From JAICXG01 sp036825615 (lineage in GTDB: Bacteria; Verrucomicrobiota; Verrucomicrobiia; Chthoniobacterales; UBA10450): a stretch of 64,000 bases of DNA. Location of the stretch: positions 59,142 to 123,141 of the forward strand of contig DAISXY010000012.1 in the NCBI GenBank assembly GCA_036825615.1. Direction: 5' to 3'. Under the pieces are notes generated by a model that saw only the letters and a program-made list of their open reading frames with translations, made no database searches and had not been told where the DNA came from. Shown here piece after piece: positions 25,322-34,240 of the stretch (its first letter is position 1; each line of letters starts with the position of its first letter). Position numbers and translations under genes: made by a program.

Positions 25322-26659
25322 ATGAAACCGGACATCCTGCTCGTGAGCACGAGCGACCGGGCAGGCGGCGCGGAGCAAATCGCGCTCAGTCTCCTCCGCG
25401 GCTATGGGGCCGCCGGCTGTCACGCGGCGCTCGCGGTCGGGGCGAAATTCTCCGCCAATCCGGCAGTCTACGAAATTCCGCGCGGATTCGTTAGGCAACC
25501 GTTAGGCGAAATTACTCGCGAGCTGCTCGCCCGTGAGGTGCGCGTCTGGCCGAAACTCGCCCATCAGCTTTTTCGCCTCGCGGATTGGCCGAACGAAATC
25601 GATCGCTGGCGCGGGCACGAACCCTTTCATTATCCCGGCACCCGCCGGCTGCTCGAGCTGCCCGGGTTTCGACCGCAGATCGTCCACGCCCATAACCTGC
25701 ACCGCGATTATTTCGATCTGCGTTTTCTGCCCGTGCTCGCGGCGCGCGTTCCGCTCGTCCTCACCGCGCATGATGCCTGGCTCGCGAGCGGGCATTGTGC
25801 CCACTCGTTAGGCTGCGAGCGCTGGCGGAGCGGCTGCGGGCGTTGTCCCGATCTCCTAATCCCGCCGGCCGTCCGCCGGGACGCGACCGCCTTCAACTGG
25901 GAACGAAAACGCGCAATCTACGGGCGGACCCGATTACGGCTCGCGACTCCGAGCCGTTGGCTGCTCGAAAAGCTGGAGCGCTCGATCCTCGCGCCGGCGA
26001 TCGTGGAAAGCCGGGTGATTCCGAATGGGATCGATCTCGCAAAGTTTCATCCGGGCGATCAGCTCGCGGCGCGCGCCCGGCTCGGCTTGCCTAACGACGC
26101 TGATATTCTCCTCTTCACCGCCCTCAGCATCCGCGAGAACGCCTGGAAGGATTACGCCACGATGCGTGGCGCGATCGGCCGCCTCGCGCAAACCCGCCGG
26201 AGGCGCCGGCTCGTTTTCCTGGCGGTGGGCGATGATTCGCCTAACGAAACGCTGGAGGGAGCCGAGATCCATTTCGTTCCTTTTCTCGACGATCCAAAAC
26301 AGGTCGCGGACTTTTACCGTGCGGCCGATCTTTATCTCCATGCTGCCCGTGCCGATACTTTTCCCACTTCCATTCTCGAGGCGCTGGCCTCCGAAACCCC
26401 GGTCGTTGCGACCGCGGTCGGCGGCATTCCGGAGCAGGTCATCGATCGCGAAACAGGAATCCTGACTCCGCCCGGCGACGCGCAAGCGATGGCGAACGCG
26501 GCCGGCAATTTGCTCAATGCTCCTGAAACCCGGCGGGCGATGAGCCTTCGCGCGGGGGAAGAGGCGCGGCGGCGTTTCGGAGACGAGCGAATGATGGCCG
26601 AATATCTCGACTGGTTCGCACAAATCCTTTGCGACAAAGCGGAACCGGTCGGCGCATGA
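25322..26659 (+). CDS. GT4 glycosyltransferase (GT-B fold)
   Basis: 445 residues. The N-terminal Rossmann domain has DILLVSTSDRAGGAEQIALSLL; the C-terminal domain carries VIPNGIDLAKFHPG, the nucleotide-binding segment and FPTSILEALASETPVVATAVGGIPEQV, the GPGTF/E-x7-E signature of glycosyl transferases group 1. It belongs to a chain of tightly packed glycosyltransferase genes; its stop overlaps the start of the next gene (ATGA). The sugar donor is unknown. Four exact copies of the repeated 9-mer lie inside (25498, 25805, 26089, 26239). Confidence 0.88.
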   Translation: MKPDILLVSTSDRAGGAEQIALSLLRGYGAAGCHAALAVGAKFSANPAVYEIPRGFVRQPLGEITRELLAREVRVWPKLAHQLFRLADWPNEIDRWRGHEPFHYPGTRRLLELPGFRPQIVHAHNLHRDYFDLRFLPVLAARVPLVLTAHDAWLASGHCAHSLGCERWRSGCGRCPDLLIPPAVRRDATAFNWERKRAIYGRTRLRLATPSRWLLEKLERSILAPAIVESRVIPNGIDLAKFHPGDQLAARARLGLPNDADILLFTALSIRENAWKDYATMRGAIGRLAQTRRRRRLVFLAVGDDSPNETLEGAEIHFVPFLDDPKQVADFYRAADLYLHAARADTFPTSILEALASETPVVATAVGGIPEQVIDRETGILTPPGDAQAMANAAGNLLNAPETRRAMSLRAGEEARRRFGDERMMAEYLDWFAQILCDKAEPVGA

Positions 26660-27558
26660 AAATCAGTATCGTTACTCCGTCGTTCAACCAGGGGCGCTAT
26701 CTGGAGGCGACCTTGCGCTCGCTCCTCGACCAGCACTATCGCGACCTCGAACTGATCGTGGTCGATGGCGGGAGCACCGATGAGAGCCTCGATATCATTC
26801 AGCGCTACGCGCCATCGCTCAGTTATTGGGAAAGCGCCAGGGATCGCGGACAGAGCCATGCCTTAAACAAAGGTTTCGCCCATGTGCACGGCGAGATTTG
26901 GAGCTGGTTGAACAGCGATGATCTGCTCGAGCCCGGAACTTTGCAGCGCGTGGCTGAAGTATTCGCCGAGAATCCAGAGGCCGGAGTCGTTTACGGCGAC
27001 TGCGTCTACGTCGGAGAGGATGGCGAGACCGTGATTGAAAAATTCTCGGGCGAACCGTATTCGCGCCTGCGGCATCTTGCGCACCGTTTTATCGCCCAGC
27101 CCTCCTGCTTTTTTCGCACCAGCATCGTGCCGCCGGCAGTGCGGGAGGATTTGCATTACTGCATGGACTACGAGCTTTGGCTGCGGCTCGCGGGGCGCGG
27201 CGTGCAATTCCATTACGTGCCGGAAGTTTTCTCCCGTTACCGGCTGCACGAGCGCTCGAAATCGATTCGCGCCCTCGTCGCGATGCATCTCGAGATCGTG
27301 GAGAAAATCTACCGCCCGATCCTGCGCGCGGGCGCTTCGGGCGAGGAACGCTCCGCGATCGCGGAGGCGACGGCGGACATGGTGCACCAGCTCAATTCGT
27401 TAGGCGCCCGCGGCCCGGTCCTGCGCACCCTGCTTTTCCGTCTTCGCGAAACGCGCGCGCTGCCCGATCGCGCGCTCGTTAGTCTCGGTCTCCAGGCTTT
27501 GCTTGGTCCGGGGCTGACCAGTCTCGTCCAGCGCTGCAAAGGCCGCCTGCCGGCGTGA
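26656..27558 (+). CDS. GT2 family glycosyltransferase
   Basis: 300 residues from ATG 26656, overlapping the previous stop by 4 nt. KISIVTPSFNQGRYLEATL, LIVVDGGSTDESLD, and WSWLNSDDLLEPG (the DD acidic site) are the standard GT-A family 2 signatures, with a C-terminal helical part from about residue 200 that may contact membrane or partner. It overlaps the next GT4 gene by 4 nt (GTGA), so expression is coupled. Substrate unknown. Confidence 0.88.
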   Translation: MKISIVTPSFNQGRYLEATLRSLLDQHYRDLELIVVDGGSTDESLDIIQRYAPSLSYWESARDRGQSHALNKGFAHVHGEIWSWLNSDDLLEPGTLQRVAEVFAENPEAGVVYGDCVYVGEDGETVIEKFSGEPYSRLRHLAHRFIAQPSCFFRTSIVPPAVREDLHYCMDYELWLRLAGRGVQFHYVPEVFSRYRLHERSKSIRALVAMHLEIVEKIYRPILRAGASGEERSAIAEATADMVHQLNSLGARGPVLRTLLFRLRETRALPDRALVSLGLQALLGPGLTSLVQRCKGRLPA

Positions 27559-28709
27559 GAATCGCGATCGATTTCTCCACCCTCGATCACCTGCAAATGA
27601 CCGCGGGGCATTATCGCTACACCGTCCAGCTGGTCCGCGGACTGGCCGAGATTGCCGGCGAGCAGGAGTTCTTGTTGCTCGGCTCGCGCCCCGAGCCGGT
27701 GCCGGAGCTGCGGGATCTTTTCGGGAAGGGTTCCCGCTGGAGGTATCGGCAGCGGCCGTCGTGGCATCATCGCGGCGGGATTTACGTCGATGAACTGGCT
27801 TACCTGCGCTGCTTTCGCGCGGAGCCGATTTCGCTCCTCCACGTCGTGCACGATTTCATTCCGCTCGTCGCGCGCTGCCCGATTGTGATTACGAAACACG
27901 ACCTGATTGAGGAGGTCTTTCCCGAATACGAAGCGAAACGGCACGACCCGGCCTATCGCCTCCATCGGCGGCGGGTGGAGAAGCGCGCTGATCGCATCAT
28001 CTGCATCTCGCAAACCACTGCGGATGACCTCGAGCGCTACTGGGGAATTGGACCGGAGCGGAGCGTGGTGATTCATCACGGAGTCGAAAATGAGTTCTTC
28101 ACCGAACCGGGAGATGATCTTCTGCGGCAGCACGCGGTCTTTCAATCGGGCGAGCCGGTCCTCGTCTCCGCCTATAATCTCGAGCCGCGAAAAAATCTCG
28201 GAACGCTGCTGGAGGCACTGGCGCTGTTGCGTCGCGACTTTCCTCAGGTCCGGCTGGTGCTTTTCGGGCGCGCGCTCTTGAGCCCGGAACGCGAAGCCGC
28301 CTTCCAGCGCCGGCTGGTGGAACTGCAATTGCAGGAAGCAGTCGTGCAGCTCGGCGTCATCTCTGATGCAATGCTGAAACAGCTCTATCGCCGCGCCGAC
28401 ATCTTCGTTTTTCCGTCCCTTTACGAGGGCTTCGGCTTGCCCGTGCTCGAGGCGCTCGCTTGCGGCGGGTGCGTGCTTGGCGCTACGACTTCAGCGACGA
28501 CGGAGGTGGCCGGCGACGCGGCTGAGCTGGTGGAGGCGTCGAGCCCCGCACGTCTGGCCTCCGGCCTAACGAATCTCTTGCGCCAGCCGCGCCGGCGGGA
28601 AGAACTGCGCGCCGCTGGTCCGGCGCGGGCGCGACAGTTTCCGGTCGAGCAAATGGTGCGGCGGACTTGGGAGACTTATTTACGATTGCTCAATCCACGC
28701 CATGACTGA
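27555..28709 (+). CDS. GT4 glycosyltransferase (mannosyltransferase-like)
   Basis: 384 residues from GTG 27555. MTAGHYRYTVQLVRGLAE near the N-terminus, ADRIICISQTTADDLER, VVIHHGVENEFF, and the donor-binding FPSLYEGFGLPVLEALACGGCVLGA mark the GT-B family 4 (group 1). It closes the glycosyltransferase run that began at 23482 and is followed by repeat A and a tRNA gene. Probably adds a hexose to the exported O-chain; specificity cannot be read. Confidence 0.88.
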   Translation: MRIAIDFSTLDHLQMTAGHYRYTVQLVRGLAEIAGEQEFLLLGSRPEPVPELRDLFGKGSRWRYRQRPSWHHRGGIYVDELAYLRCFRAEPISLLHVVHDFIPLVARCPIVITKHDLIEEVFPEYEAKRHDPAYRLHRRRVEKRADRIICISQTTADDLERYWGIGPERSVVIHHGVENEFFTEPGDDLLRQHAVFQSGEPVLVSAYNLEPRKNLGTLLEALALLRRDFPQVRLVLFGRALLSPEREAAFQRRLVELQLQEAVVQLGVISDAMLKQLYRRADIFVFPSLYEGFGLPVLEALACGGCVLGATTSATTEVAGDAAELVEASSPARLASGLTNLLRQPRRREELRAAGPARARQFPVEQMVRRTWETYLRLLNPRHD

Positions 28710-28746
28710 AAGAGGCTGAGTGGTGCCGGAGCTTCACGGCTGATCC

Positions 28747-28776
28747 GCGGGATCCCTCGACTGCGCTCGGGATGAC
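28747..28776. repeat. palindromic repeat A, single half
   Basis: CGCGGGATCCCTCGACTGCG followed by CTCGGGATGA: one half of the family-A element seen at 19445, lying between the last glycosyltransferase gene and tRNA-Ser. Confidence 0.7.
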
Positions 28777-28788
28777 GAGTGGGGCGGA

Positions 28789-28816
28789 TTGCAAAAATTG
28801 CGGCTGCTCCGATAAT
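28789..28816 (+). promoter_or_regulatory. sigma70-type promoter of tRNA-Ser
   Basis: TTGCAA (28789-28794) and GATAAT (28811-28816) are spaced by 16 nt, close to the TTGACA/TATAAT consensus. Transcription would begin about 28823, shortly before the tRNA 5' end at 28831. No competing gene uses this stretch. Confidence 0.6.
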
Positions 28817-28830
28817 AGCGGCTCGTTTTT

Positions 28831-28922
28831 GGAAGGGTGGCTGAGTCCGGTTTAAGGCACTCGACTCGAAATCGAGCGTGGGGTGAAACCCACCGTGGGT
28901 TCGAATCCCACCCCTTCCGCCA
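28831..28922 (+). tRNA. tRNA-Ser (anticodon CGA)
   Basis: 92 nt including an encoded CCA. The acceptor stem GGAAGGG pairs with CCCTTCC; the anticodon stem-loop CTCGA-CTCGAAA-TCGAG carries CGA, reading the serine codon UCG. A long variable arm (GCGTGGGGTGAAACCCACC) is typical of type II tRNAs, and the T arm GTGGGTTCGAATCCCAC is canonical. UCG is also the first codon of the repeated 9-mer TCG TTA GGC when it is read as Ser-Leu-Gly. Confidence 0.97.
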
Positions 28923-28930
28923 CTCGCCGC

Positions 28931-29767
28931 TCAGACCAGAGTGGAAGATTGCAACGGTTCGTCAGGCGAAAAGCGGCGCTCGCCTTCCAGCGCGTCAAGC
29001 CGGCGCAGGACCTCGGAAAGGAGCAGCTCGTTTTTTAAGTTCACCCGGTAATCCAGATCGGCCCGGAGCCGGTCCTTCTGGCTTTGCCGGTTCTGCGACA
29101 TGATGATGATCGGCGCCTGCAAGCCGACGATCATACCCAGGACCAGATTGAGGAGCACATAGGGGTAAGCATCAAATGCGCGCTCGCGCAGAATCCAGCT
29201 ATTGATCGCAACCCAGACAAGAAAAAAGGCAATGGAGAAGCCAATGAATTTCCAGCTGCCTCCGAACTCCGCGATCAGGTCGGCGGCCCGATCGGCCATC
29301 GTCAGGCGAGCGGCTTCTTCCTCATTGGCGTTGCGCGAGACGCGGTGGCGCAGGAGGTCGTCGGTGCGGCGCAAGCGATGGGTGAGTGCGGTAAGAATGC
29401 CGAGCGCAACATCGGGGTTCTTGCGCAGGAAGGAACGGAATTCGTCGCGCGGCAGGATGGCGAAGCGGGAATGGGTATCGGCGGTTGCATCGGCAGAACG
29501 GGCGTGGCCGTCGAGGAGCGACATTTCGCCAAAAAAATCGCCATTCCCCATTTCGGCGAGAGTGGTGTCGTGCCCATCGGCGTCCTTCACGCTGATGCGA
29601 ACCTTGCCGCGCTCGATGAGGTACATGGAATCGCCGACCTCGCCACGGTGAAATAATTCCGTGCCGGCGGAGACCTCGTGCACGGTGAGCAGGTCGCAGA
29701 GTTCGCGCGCCGCTTCTTCATCGAGCGCGCGGAAGAGTGGCACCGATCGCAGAGCCTCCAGGTTCAT
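28931..29767 (-). CDS. cyclic-nucleotide-binding-domain protein with DUF1003 membrane domain
   Basis: 278 residues from ATG 29767 (a longer frame to 29962 lacks family character). Residues 5-125 form a cNMP-binding beta-barrel (LFHRGEVGDSMYLIERGKV, GDFFGEMSLLDGHARSADATA). Residues 160-225 are DUF1003 with two membrane helices (FIGFSIAFFLVWVAINSWI, YVLLNLVLGMIVGLQAPIIIM) and the conserved SQNRQ. A coiled C-terminus follows. It probably senses a ligand at the inner membrane; the output is unknown. Its 3' end lies 8 nt from tRNA-Ser on the other strand. Confidence 0.88.
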   Translation of the reverse strand: MNLEALRSVPLFRALDEEAARELCDLLTVHEVSAGTELFHRGEVGDSMYLIERGKVRISVKDADGHDTTLAEMGNGDFFGEMSLLDGHARSADATADTHSRFAILPRDEFRSFLRKNPDVALGILTALTHRLRRTDDLLRHRVSRNANEEEAARLTMADRAADLIAEFGGSWKFIGFSIAFFLVWVAINSWILRERAFDAYPYVLLNLVLGMIVGLQAPIIIMSQNRQSQKDRLRADLDYRVNLKNELLLSEVLRRLDALEGERRFSPDEPLQSSTLV

Positions 29768-30015
29768 GGGCAAACCATTTCCAGAGGACGATCTTGCGTC
29801 TTGCGCCCGGCGATTGCGAGAGGAAAATCTGCGCGCCGCCAGTGATGGTTGTCCACTGCGCCGGCTGCGCGTTGGAATCCGGCGGGCGGCGAATTCGTCA
29901 GACAAATCCCGCTGGAACGAGTTCTCGCCCGCGAACAGACAGCCTGCTCGCGGGCGAGCCAAAAGTTTCGCCCAGTCCAGCCCTGCCGCCGAATGGACTC
30001 GTTAGGCCGGAGTGC

Positions 30016-30303
30016 CTAACGAAGGTGATTCGAGACGAGCTTCGTCATCTCGAACATGCTCACCTGGCTCTTGCCATTGAAGACGGGCCGCAGATTTTCG
30101 TCCGCATTGATCTGCGTTCTTTTCTTTTTGTCCTGCAGGCCGTGCTTCTTGATGTAATCCCAGAGCTTCTTCGTCAGTTCCGAGCGCGGGAGCGGTTTCG
30201 AACCAACGACCGCGGCGAGTTTGTCATCCGGTTGGACGGGCCGCATGAAGGCGGCGTTTGGTTTGCGTTTCGAAGGTGTTTTTTTGGCTGTGGTTTTGGG
30301 CAT
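30016..30303 (-). CDS. SWIB/MDM2 domain protein
   Basis: 95 residues. A Lys/Pro-rich tail (KTTAKKTPSKRK) is followed by a SWIB domain: SKPLPRSELTKKLWDYIKKHGLQD and FNGKSQVSMFEMTKLVSNHL. Bacterial SWIB proteins, best known in Chlamydiae and Planctomycetes/Verrucomicrobia relatives, are presumed DNA-associated; the eukaryotic domain acts in chromatin remodelling. The basic N-terminus supports DNA binding. The TAG stop is built from the repeated 9-mer (30014-30022). Confidence 0.92.
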   Translation of the reverse strand: MPKTTAKKTPSKRKPNAAFMRPVQPDDKLAAVVGSKPLPRSELTKKLWDYIKKHGLQDKKKRTQINADENLRPVFNGKSQVSMFEMTKLVSNHLR

Positions 30304-30340
30304 AGACGCTGATTAATCGCTGCCTCGCAGGAGAGCAATA

Positions 30341-31528
30341 TTAATTTTTCGCCTCCGAAAAACTTTTTCCCGGGCTCCGCCGCACGAGCAAAGCAGCCAG
30401 ATCGTCCGCCGCCGGCTCGGAATCGTTAGGCGCGAGGCGGCGCAAAATCCGCTCGAGCCGCTCCTGTGCGTTGCCATCGCTCTCCGAGAGGAACGCCTCC
30501 ACTCGTTCCGGACTCCAGCGTTCCCGTTTCCTTTTCGAGGAAACATAAAGTCCGTCGGTGTAGAGAAAGAAGCCGTCACCGCTGCGCAGCTCGATTGCCG
30601 TCTCGGTGAAACGCGGCGGATCAGGCAAGCCAAGGGGCGGAGCTACAGATTTGATCAATTCTCCCGGCCCGCCCTGCCGCAGGACGATCAGGGGCGGATG
30701 ACCGGCGCCGACGACGCTCGCGTGGCCGTTCACAGGATCGAGCGCGACACACATCGCCGTCATAAAGGAGCGCGCGCCGAAGATCATCCGGAAATCATCG
30801 TTCACCGCTTTCATGATCGCTGCGGGGCCTTCCTGCTCGGCGCCGCCATGATGGAAAAGCAGCTTCGCCAGAGCGGTGAGCAGGGCCGCCGCCGCGCCGT
30901 GCCCGGTCGCATCCGCGATCCAGAAGAGCATGCGCCCGTCGCGCATCCGCACCCAGCCGTAAATATCGCCACCGACCTGGATGACCGGCTGATAGACCGA
31001 GGCGATTTCCCACCCCTCGAGCGCGGGCGGCTTTTGCGGGATCAGGGATTGCTGAGTGAGCCGGGCCGCGGCGAGATCGCGCTCGAGATTTTGCCGCCAC
31101 GCCTCCAGCTCCGCATTTTGCTTTTGCAATTGCTGGTGCAATGACTGGAGACGGAGCTGCGTCTCAATGCGCGCTCGCAGCACCGGGAGCTCCATTGGTT
31201 TGGTCACAAAATCATTCGCGCCCGCTTCGAGGCAGCGCACCTCGCTCTCCTCTCCCGCGTCGCCCGTGAGCATGATGGTGGGCAATTGCGCCAGCGCCGG
31301 GTTGGGGTCCGCGCGCAGCTGCGAAAGCACTTCCGCGCCGTCGAGTCCGGGCATGTGGAAATCGAGCAGGACGAGCGCAGGAATCTCTTCCCTCATCAGT
31401 TCGAGCGCTTCCGTGCCGCTGGCAGCTTCGCGGCAGCTGTAGCCCGCTTCGCGCAGCAGACGCGCCAGAATCAATCGGCTGTTCCGGTCGTCATCTACCA
31501 CGAGGATGAATTCCGCACTCTGGGTCAT
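30341..31528 (-). CDS. response regulator with PP2C (SpoIIE/RsbU-type) phosphatase output
   Basis: 395 residues. The receiver domain (1-120) has ILVVDDDRNS, phosphoacceptor LVLLDFHMPGLDG and VTKPMELP. A coiled-coil linker (125-165) joins a PP2C phosphatase (about 180-390) with IQVGGDIYGW, IADATGHGAAAALLTALA and FLYTDGLY metal-binding sites. Such proteins dephosphorylate STAS anti-anti-sigma factors. A STAS protein and a second PP2C phosphatase lie at 40.9-42.9 kb and could be part of the same partner-switching network, which is inference. No kinase is adjacent. Confidence 0.9.
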   Translation of the reverse strand: MTQSAEFILVVDDDRNSRLILARLLREAGYSCREAASGTEALELMREEIPALVLLDFHMPGLDGAEVLSQLRADPNPALAQLPTIMLTGDAGEESEVRCLEAGANDFVTKPMELPVLRARIETQLRLQSLHQQLQKQNAELEAWRQNLERDLAAARLTQQSLIPQKPPALEGWEIASVYQPVIQVGGDIYGWVRMRDGRMLFWIADATGHGAAAALLTALAKLLFHHGGAEQEGPAAIMKAVNDDFRMIFGARSFMTAMCVALDPVNGHASVVGAGHPPLIVLRQGGPGELIKSVAPPLGLPDPPRFTETAIELRSGDGFFLYTDGLYVSSKRKRERWSPERVEAFLSESDGNAQERLERILRRLAPNDSEPAADDLAALLVRRSPGKSFSEAKN

Positions 31529-31625
31529 CTTTCTTCGATTCGAAAACCGCCGGGCCTGATTTTGTATTTTTGTCTGCGAACCGACTGGTGGCGAGCGGAG
31601 GCGCGAATTATTCTTTTGTCAGCAC

Positions 31626-31652
31626 CAGCCGAATGATTTAGAAAATCGGCTG
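31626..31652. other. small inverted repeat upstream of the lipoprotein gene
   Basis: CAGCCGA (31626-31632) and TCGGCTG (31646-31652) pair across a 13-nt A/T-rich loop, 24 nt before ATG 31677. It could be an operator or a 5'-leader hairpin; nothing else supports a function. Confidence 0.35.
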
Positions 31653-31676
31653 ACGCTCGAAACCGCAGCAACTTTT

Positions 31677-32060
31677 ATGAAGACGACGATCTCGCTCGCG
31701 CTGGTCACCACGCTTTTGCTTTCTGCCTGCAGTGAGCCGGAGCCGCCGCCGCCGCGTCGTCGCGCGGTGTATCAGCCGCCGGCACCGGAATACCCGCCGG
31801 TCCAGCAACCCTTCGCGCCCACTCCGAGTCCGACTCCGCCCGAGTACGCGGTCCAGCCATCGCCAACACCGGAAACGGCCGCGGCCGGCGCAGTGAAACA
31901 GACCAAGGGCGACATCCCCTATGGGATCCCGGTGCCGAACAAGCCTGGTTTTGTCACCAGCCCTTACGCGCCCGACCAAGGGTATGTGGATGTGCGCGGC
32001 TTCCCGCCCGGCACCGAAGTGCGCGATCCGTACACGAACAAGATTTTTCTTGTGCCCTGA
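31677..32060 (+). CDS. proline-rich lipoprotein of unknown function
   Basis: 127 residues with an N-terminal lipoprotein signal peptide ending in the lipobox LLSAC (Cys about residue 18). Residues 20-65 are Pro/Thr/Ser-rich (EPPPPRRR, PTPSPTPPE), a flexible periplasmic stalk. The C-terminal 55 residues are better ordered (GDIPYGIPVPNKPGFVTSPY, RDPYTNKIFLVP) and resemble short tails common in Verrucomicrobia lipoproteins. It is a single gene, followed by repeat A and aroA. Confidence 0.75.
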   Translation: MKTTISLALVTTLLLSACSEPEPPPPRRRAVYQPPAPEYPPVQQPFAPTPSPTPPEYAVQPSPTPETAAAGAVKQTKGDIPYGIPVPNKPGFVTSPYAPDQGYVDVRGFPPGTEVRDPYTNKIFLVP

Positions 32061-32066
32061 CGAACC

Positions 32067-32115
32067 GCTCATCCCGAGCGGAGCCAAGGGGGATCCCGCT
32101 TTGCTCGGCCTGACG
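32067..32115. repeat. palindromic repeat A, compact inverted pair
   Basis: CTCATCCCGAGCGGAGCC followed by AAGGGGGATCCCGCTTTGCTCGGCCTGACG: facing, partly degenerate halves between the lipoprotein gene and aroA. Confidence 0.6.
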
Positions 32116-32199
32116 ATTCTGGTTGCTGGACATTTTCCCGCAACTTGGGATTCTTCTCTCGCCTGACCGGCCGAATGGTCCGCGGCGGCTTTGTAATCT

Positions 32200-33552
32200 A
32201 TGGATGAACTTCGCGTAAAACGCGCGCCGCGGATCGAATCGGAGATCGCCGTTTCCGGCGACAAGAGCATTTCCCATCGCGCCGTCCTGATCGCTTCCCT
32301 CGCCAATGGCCCGTGCGTGCTGCGCGGCTTTTCGCCCAGCATTGATTGTCAGCACACCGTCGAAGCGATGCGCGTTCTCGGGATCAAGATCGAGCAACCG
32401 GAGCCGGAAATCCTGATCGTCCATGGAAACAAGCGCAAGCTCTCCGCCCCGAGGGAGCCGATCAATTGCGGGAATTCCGGCACCACCATGCGGCTTCTGG
32501 CCGGACTTCTTGCCGGGCAGAATTTCAACAGCCGTCTTGTCGGCGACGGGTCGCTCTCGAAGCGCCCGATGGAGCGCATCACCGAGCCGCTCCGTCTCAT
32601 GGGCGCGAAGATTGAAGCCGAAGGCGAGCACGAGACCGCGCCGCTGCGGATCGAAGGCGCACCGCTCCACGGCATCAAATACAGTTCCCCGGTAGCGAGC
32701 GCGCAGGTGAAAAGCGCGCTGCTTTTTGCCGGCCTTTTCGCGAAAGGCAAAACCACCGTGCAGGAGCCGGCAACGACGCGCAATCATACCGAGTTGATGC
32801 TGAATTATTTCCTCGTTCGCACGCAACGAGACGAAGACGGGGTGAGCGTCTTTGGCGATTACACGCCGGAATCGCGCGACTTCAGCATCCCCGGTGACAT
32901 CTCCTCTGCCGCGTTCTGGCTGGTCGCGGCCGCCGCGCAACCCGGCGGTCATTTGCTCGTCAGGGATGTCGGTTTGAACGAGACGCGCACCGGAATTCTT
33001 GGGGTGCTCGTGCGCATGGGCGCGCAAGTCCGCGAGGCGATCGAAGACGTCGAGCAGGTCGAGCCGCGCGGGATCGTGGAAGTGACGGGGGCGAATTTGA
33101 AGGGCACCGTCATCCAGGGAAAAGAAGTGCCGCAATTGATCGACGAGCTGCCGATCATCGCCGTCGCCGGGGCGCTCGCTCGCGGCCCCACCATCATTCG
33201 GCAGGCCCAGGAATTGCGCGTCAAGGAGACCGACCGCATCGCCGCGATCGCCCATAACCTGCGTTCGATGGGCGCGCAGGTCATCGAGCTGACCGATGGG
33301 CTCGAAATCCACGGGCGCGCTCCGCTCCATGGCGCACGCCTCTCCAGCTTCGGCGATCATCGCATTGCGATGGCATTCGCGATCGCCGGCCTCTTCGCCG
33401 AAGGCGAGACCGTGATTCAGGATGTGGAGTGCGTGGCCACATCTTATCCCGGTTTTGACAAGATCCTGAACGAGATCGCCAACCCGAAAGTCGTCCGCAC
33501 CACCACGCCCGTGATCACCTCGCTCTCGCCCGCGCGGGTCGAGGAAAGCTAG
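32200..33552 (+). CDS. aroA: 3-phosphoshikimate 1-carboxyvinyltransferase (EPSP synthase)
   Basis: 450 residues. It joins shikimate-3-phosphate and phosphoenolpyruvate in the chorismate pathway. Substrate-binding motifs are intact: SGDKSISHR near residue 22, NCGNSGTTMR about 90, GDGSLSKRPM, the catalytic Asp in ELPIIAVAG, RVKETDRI and DHRIAMAFAIAG. Gly-Asn-Ser-Gly-Thr at the PEP site is conserved. It heads an operon with cmk (25-nt gap) and plsC. Length is normal for the family. Confidence 0.97.
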   Translation: MDELRVKRAPRIESEIAVSGDKSISHRAVLIASLANGPCVLRGFSPSIDCQHTVEAMRVLGIKIEQPEPEILIVHGNKRKLSAPREPINCGNSGTTMRLLAGLLAGQNFNSRLVGDGSLSKRPMERITEPLRLMGAKIEAEGEHETAPLRIEGAPLHGIKYSSPVASAQVKSALLFAGLFAKGKTTVQEPATTRNHTELMLNYFLVRTQRDEDGVSVFGDYTPESRDFSIPGDISSAAFWLVAAAAQPGGHLLVRDVGLNETRTGILGVLVRMGAQVREAIEDVEQVEPRGIVEVTGANLKGTVIQGKEVPQLIDELPIIAVAGALARGPTIIRQAQELRVKETDRIAAIAHNLRSMGAQVIELTDGLEIHGRAPLHGARLSSFGDHRIAMAFAIAGLFAEGETVIQDVECVATSYPGFDKILNEIANPKVVRTTTPVITSLSPARVEES

Positions 33553-33577
33553 CCGCGCCCCGCGCTCGTAACTGGCG

Positions 33578-34240
33578 ATGGATTTAACGGGCCCGCACAC
33601 GATCATCGCGATCGACGGTCCGGCCGCCTCGGGAAAGAGCAGCGTCGCGCGCGAGCTGGCGCGTCGGCTGGGCTTCGTCTACGTCAACTCGGGCGCGATG
33701 TATCGGGCCATGACCTGGCTCGTGCTCGAGCGGGGGATTTCGCCCGACGACACCGGCGCGATTGAACGACTCGCGGAGCAAGCTCCGCTCACCGCCACGC
33801 TCCGCGATCGGGATTCCATCCTCCTCGTCGATGGAGTCGATCCCGAACCATTCCTGCGTGAAGACCGCGTGAACAACAACGTCTCGTTAGTCAGCAGCGT
33901 CCCGCGGGTGCGCGAAGTCCTGGTCGAGCATCTGCGTAGTTATGCGAAAACGCACGACCTGGTGATGGAAGGCCGCGACATCGGGTCGGTCGTTTTTCCT
34001 GAGACGCCCTACAAGTTTTATATCGATGCCTCACCCGAGATTCGTTCTCGCCGGCGCGCGGCGCAGGGAGAGCGCGATCCGATCAGCGCGCGCGACCGCG
34101 CCGATTCCTCCCGCCGCGCCTCGCCCCTCATCATCGCGGAGGACGCGCATGTGATCGATAGTTCCAACCTGACGATTGACGGCGTGGTCGGCGAAATCAT
34201 TGGCCGGCTCAAGCGCAAAGGCCTGACGATCGCGCCGTGA
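33578..34240 (+). CDS. cmk: cytidylate kinase
   Basis: 220 residues. P-loop GPAASGKSSVAREL, the CMP-binding YVNSGAMYRAMTWL, and the lid/NMP region GRDIGSVVFPETPYKFYIDAS identify the (d)CMP kinase. The enzyme makes (d)CDP from (d)CMP for nucleotide supply and CDP-lipid synthesis. It sits in the frequently seen order aroA-cmk-plsC; its stop overlaps the start of plsC by 4 nt. The rpsA gene that often follows this pair is absent here. Confidence 0.96.
   Translation: MDLTGPHTIIAIDGPAASGKSSVARELARRLGFVYVNSGAMYRAMTWLVLERGISPDDTGAIERLAEQAPLTATLRDRDSILLVDGVDPEPFLREDRVNNNVSLVSSVPRVREVLVEHLRSYAKTHDLVMEGRDIGSVVFPETPYKFYIDASPEIRSRRRAAQGERDPISARDRADSSRRASPLIIAEDAHVIDSSNLTIDGVVGEIIGRLKRKGLTIAP

Noticed and set aside
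31954..33606. 550-codon minus-strand ORF opposite aroA
   Set aside because: aroA is intact with all motifs on the plus strand.
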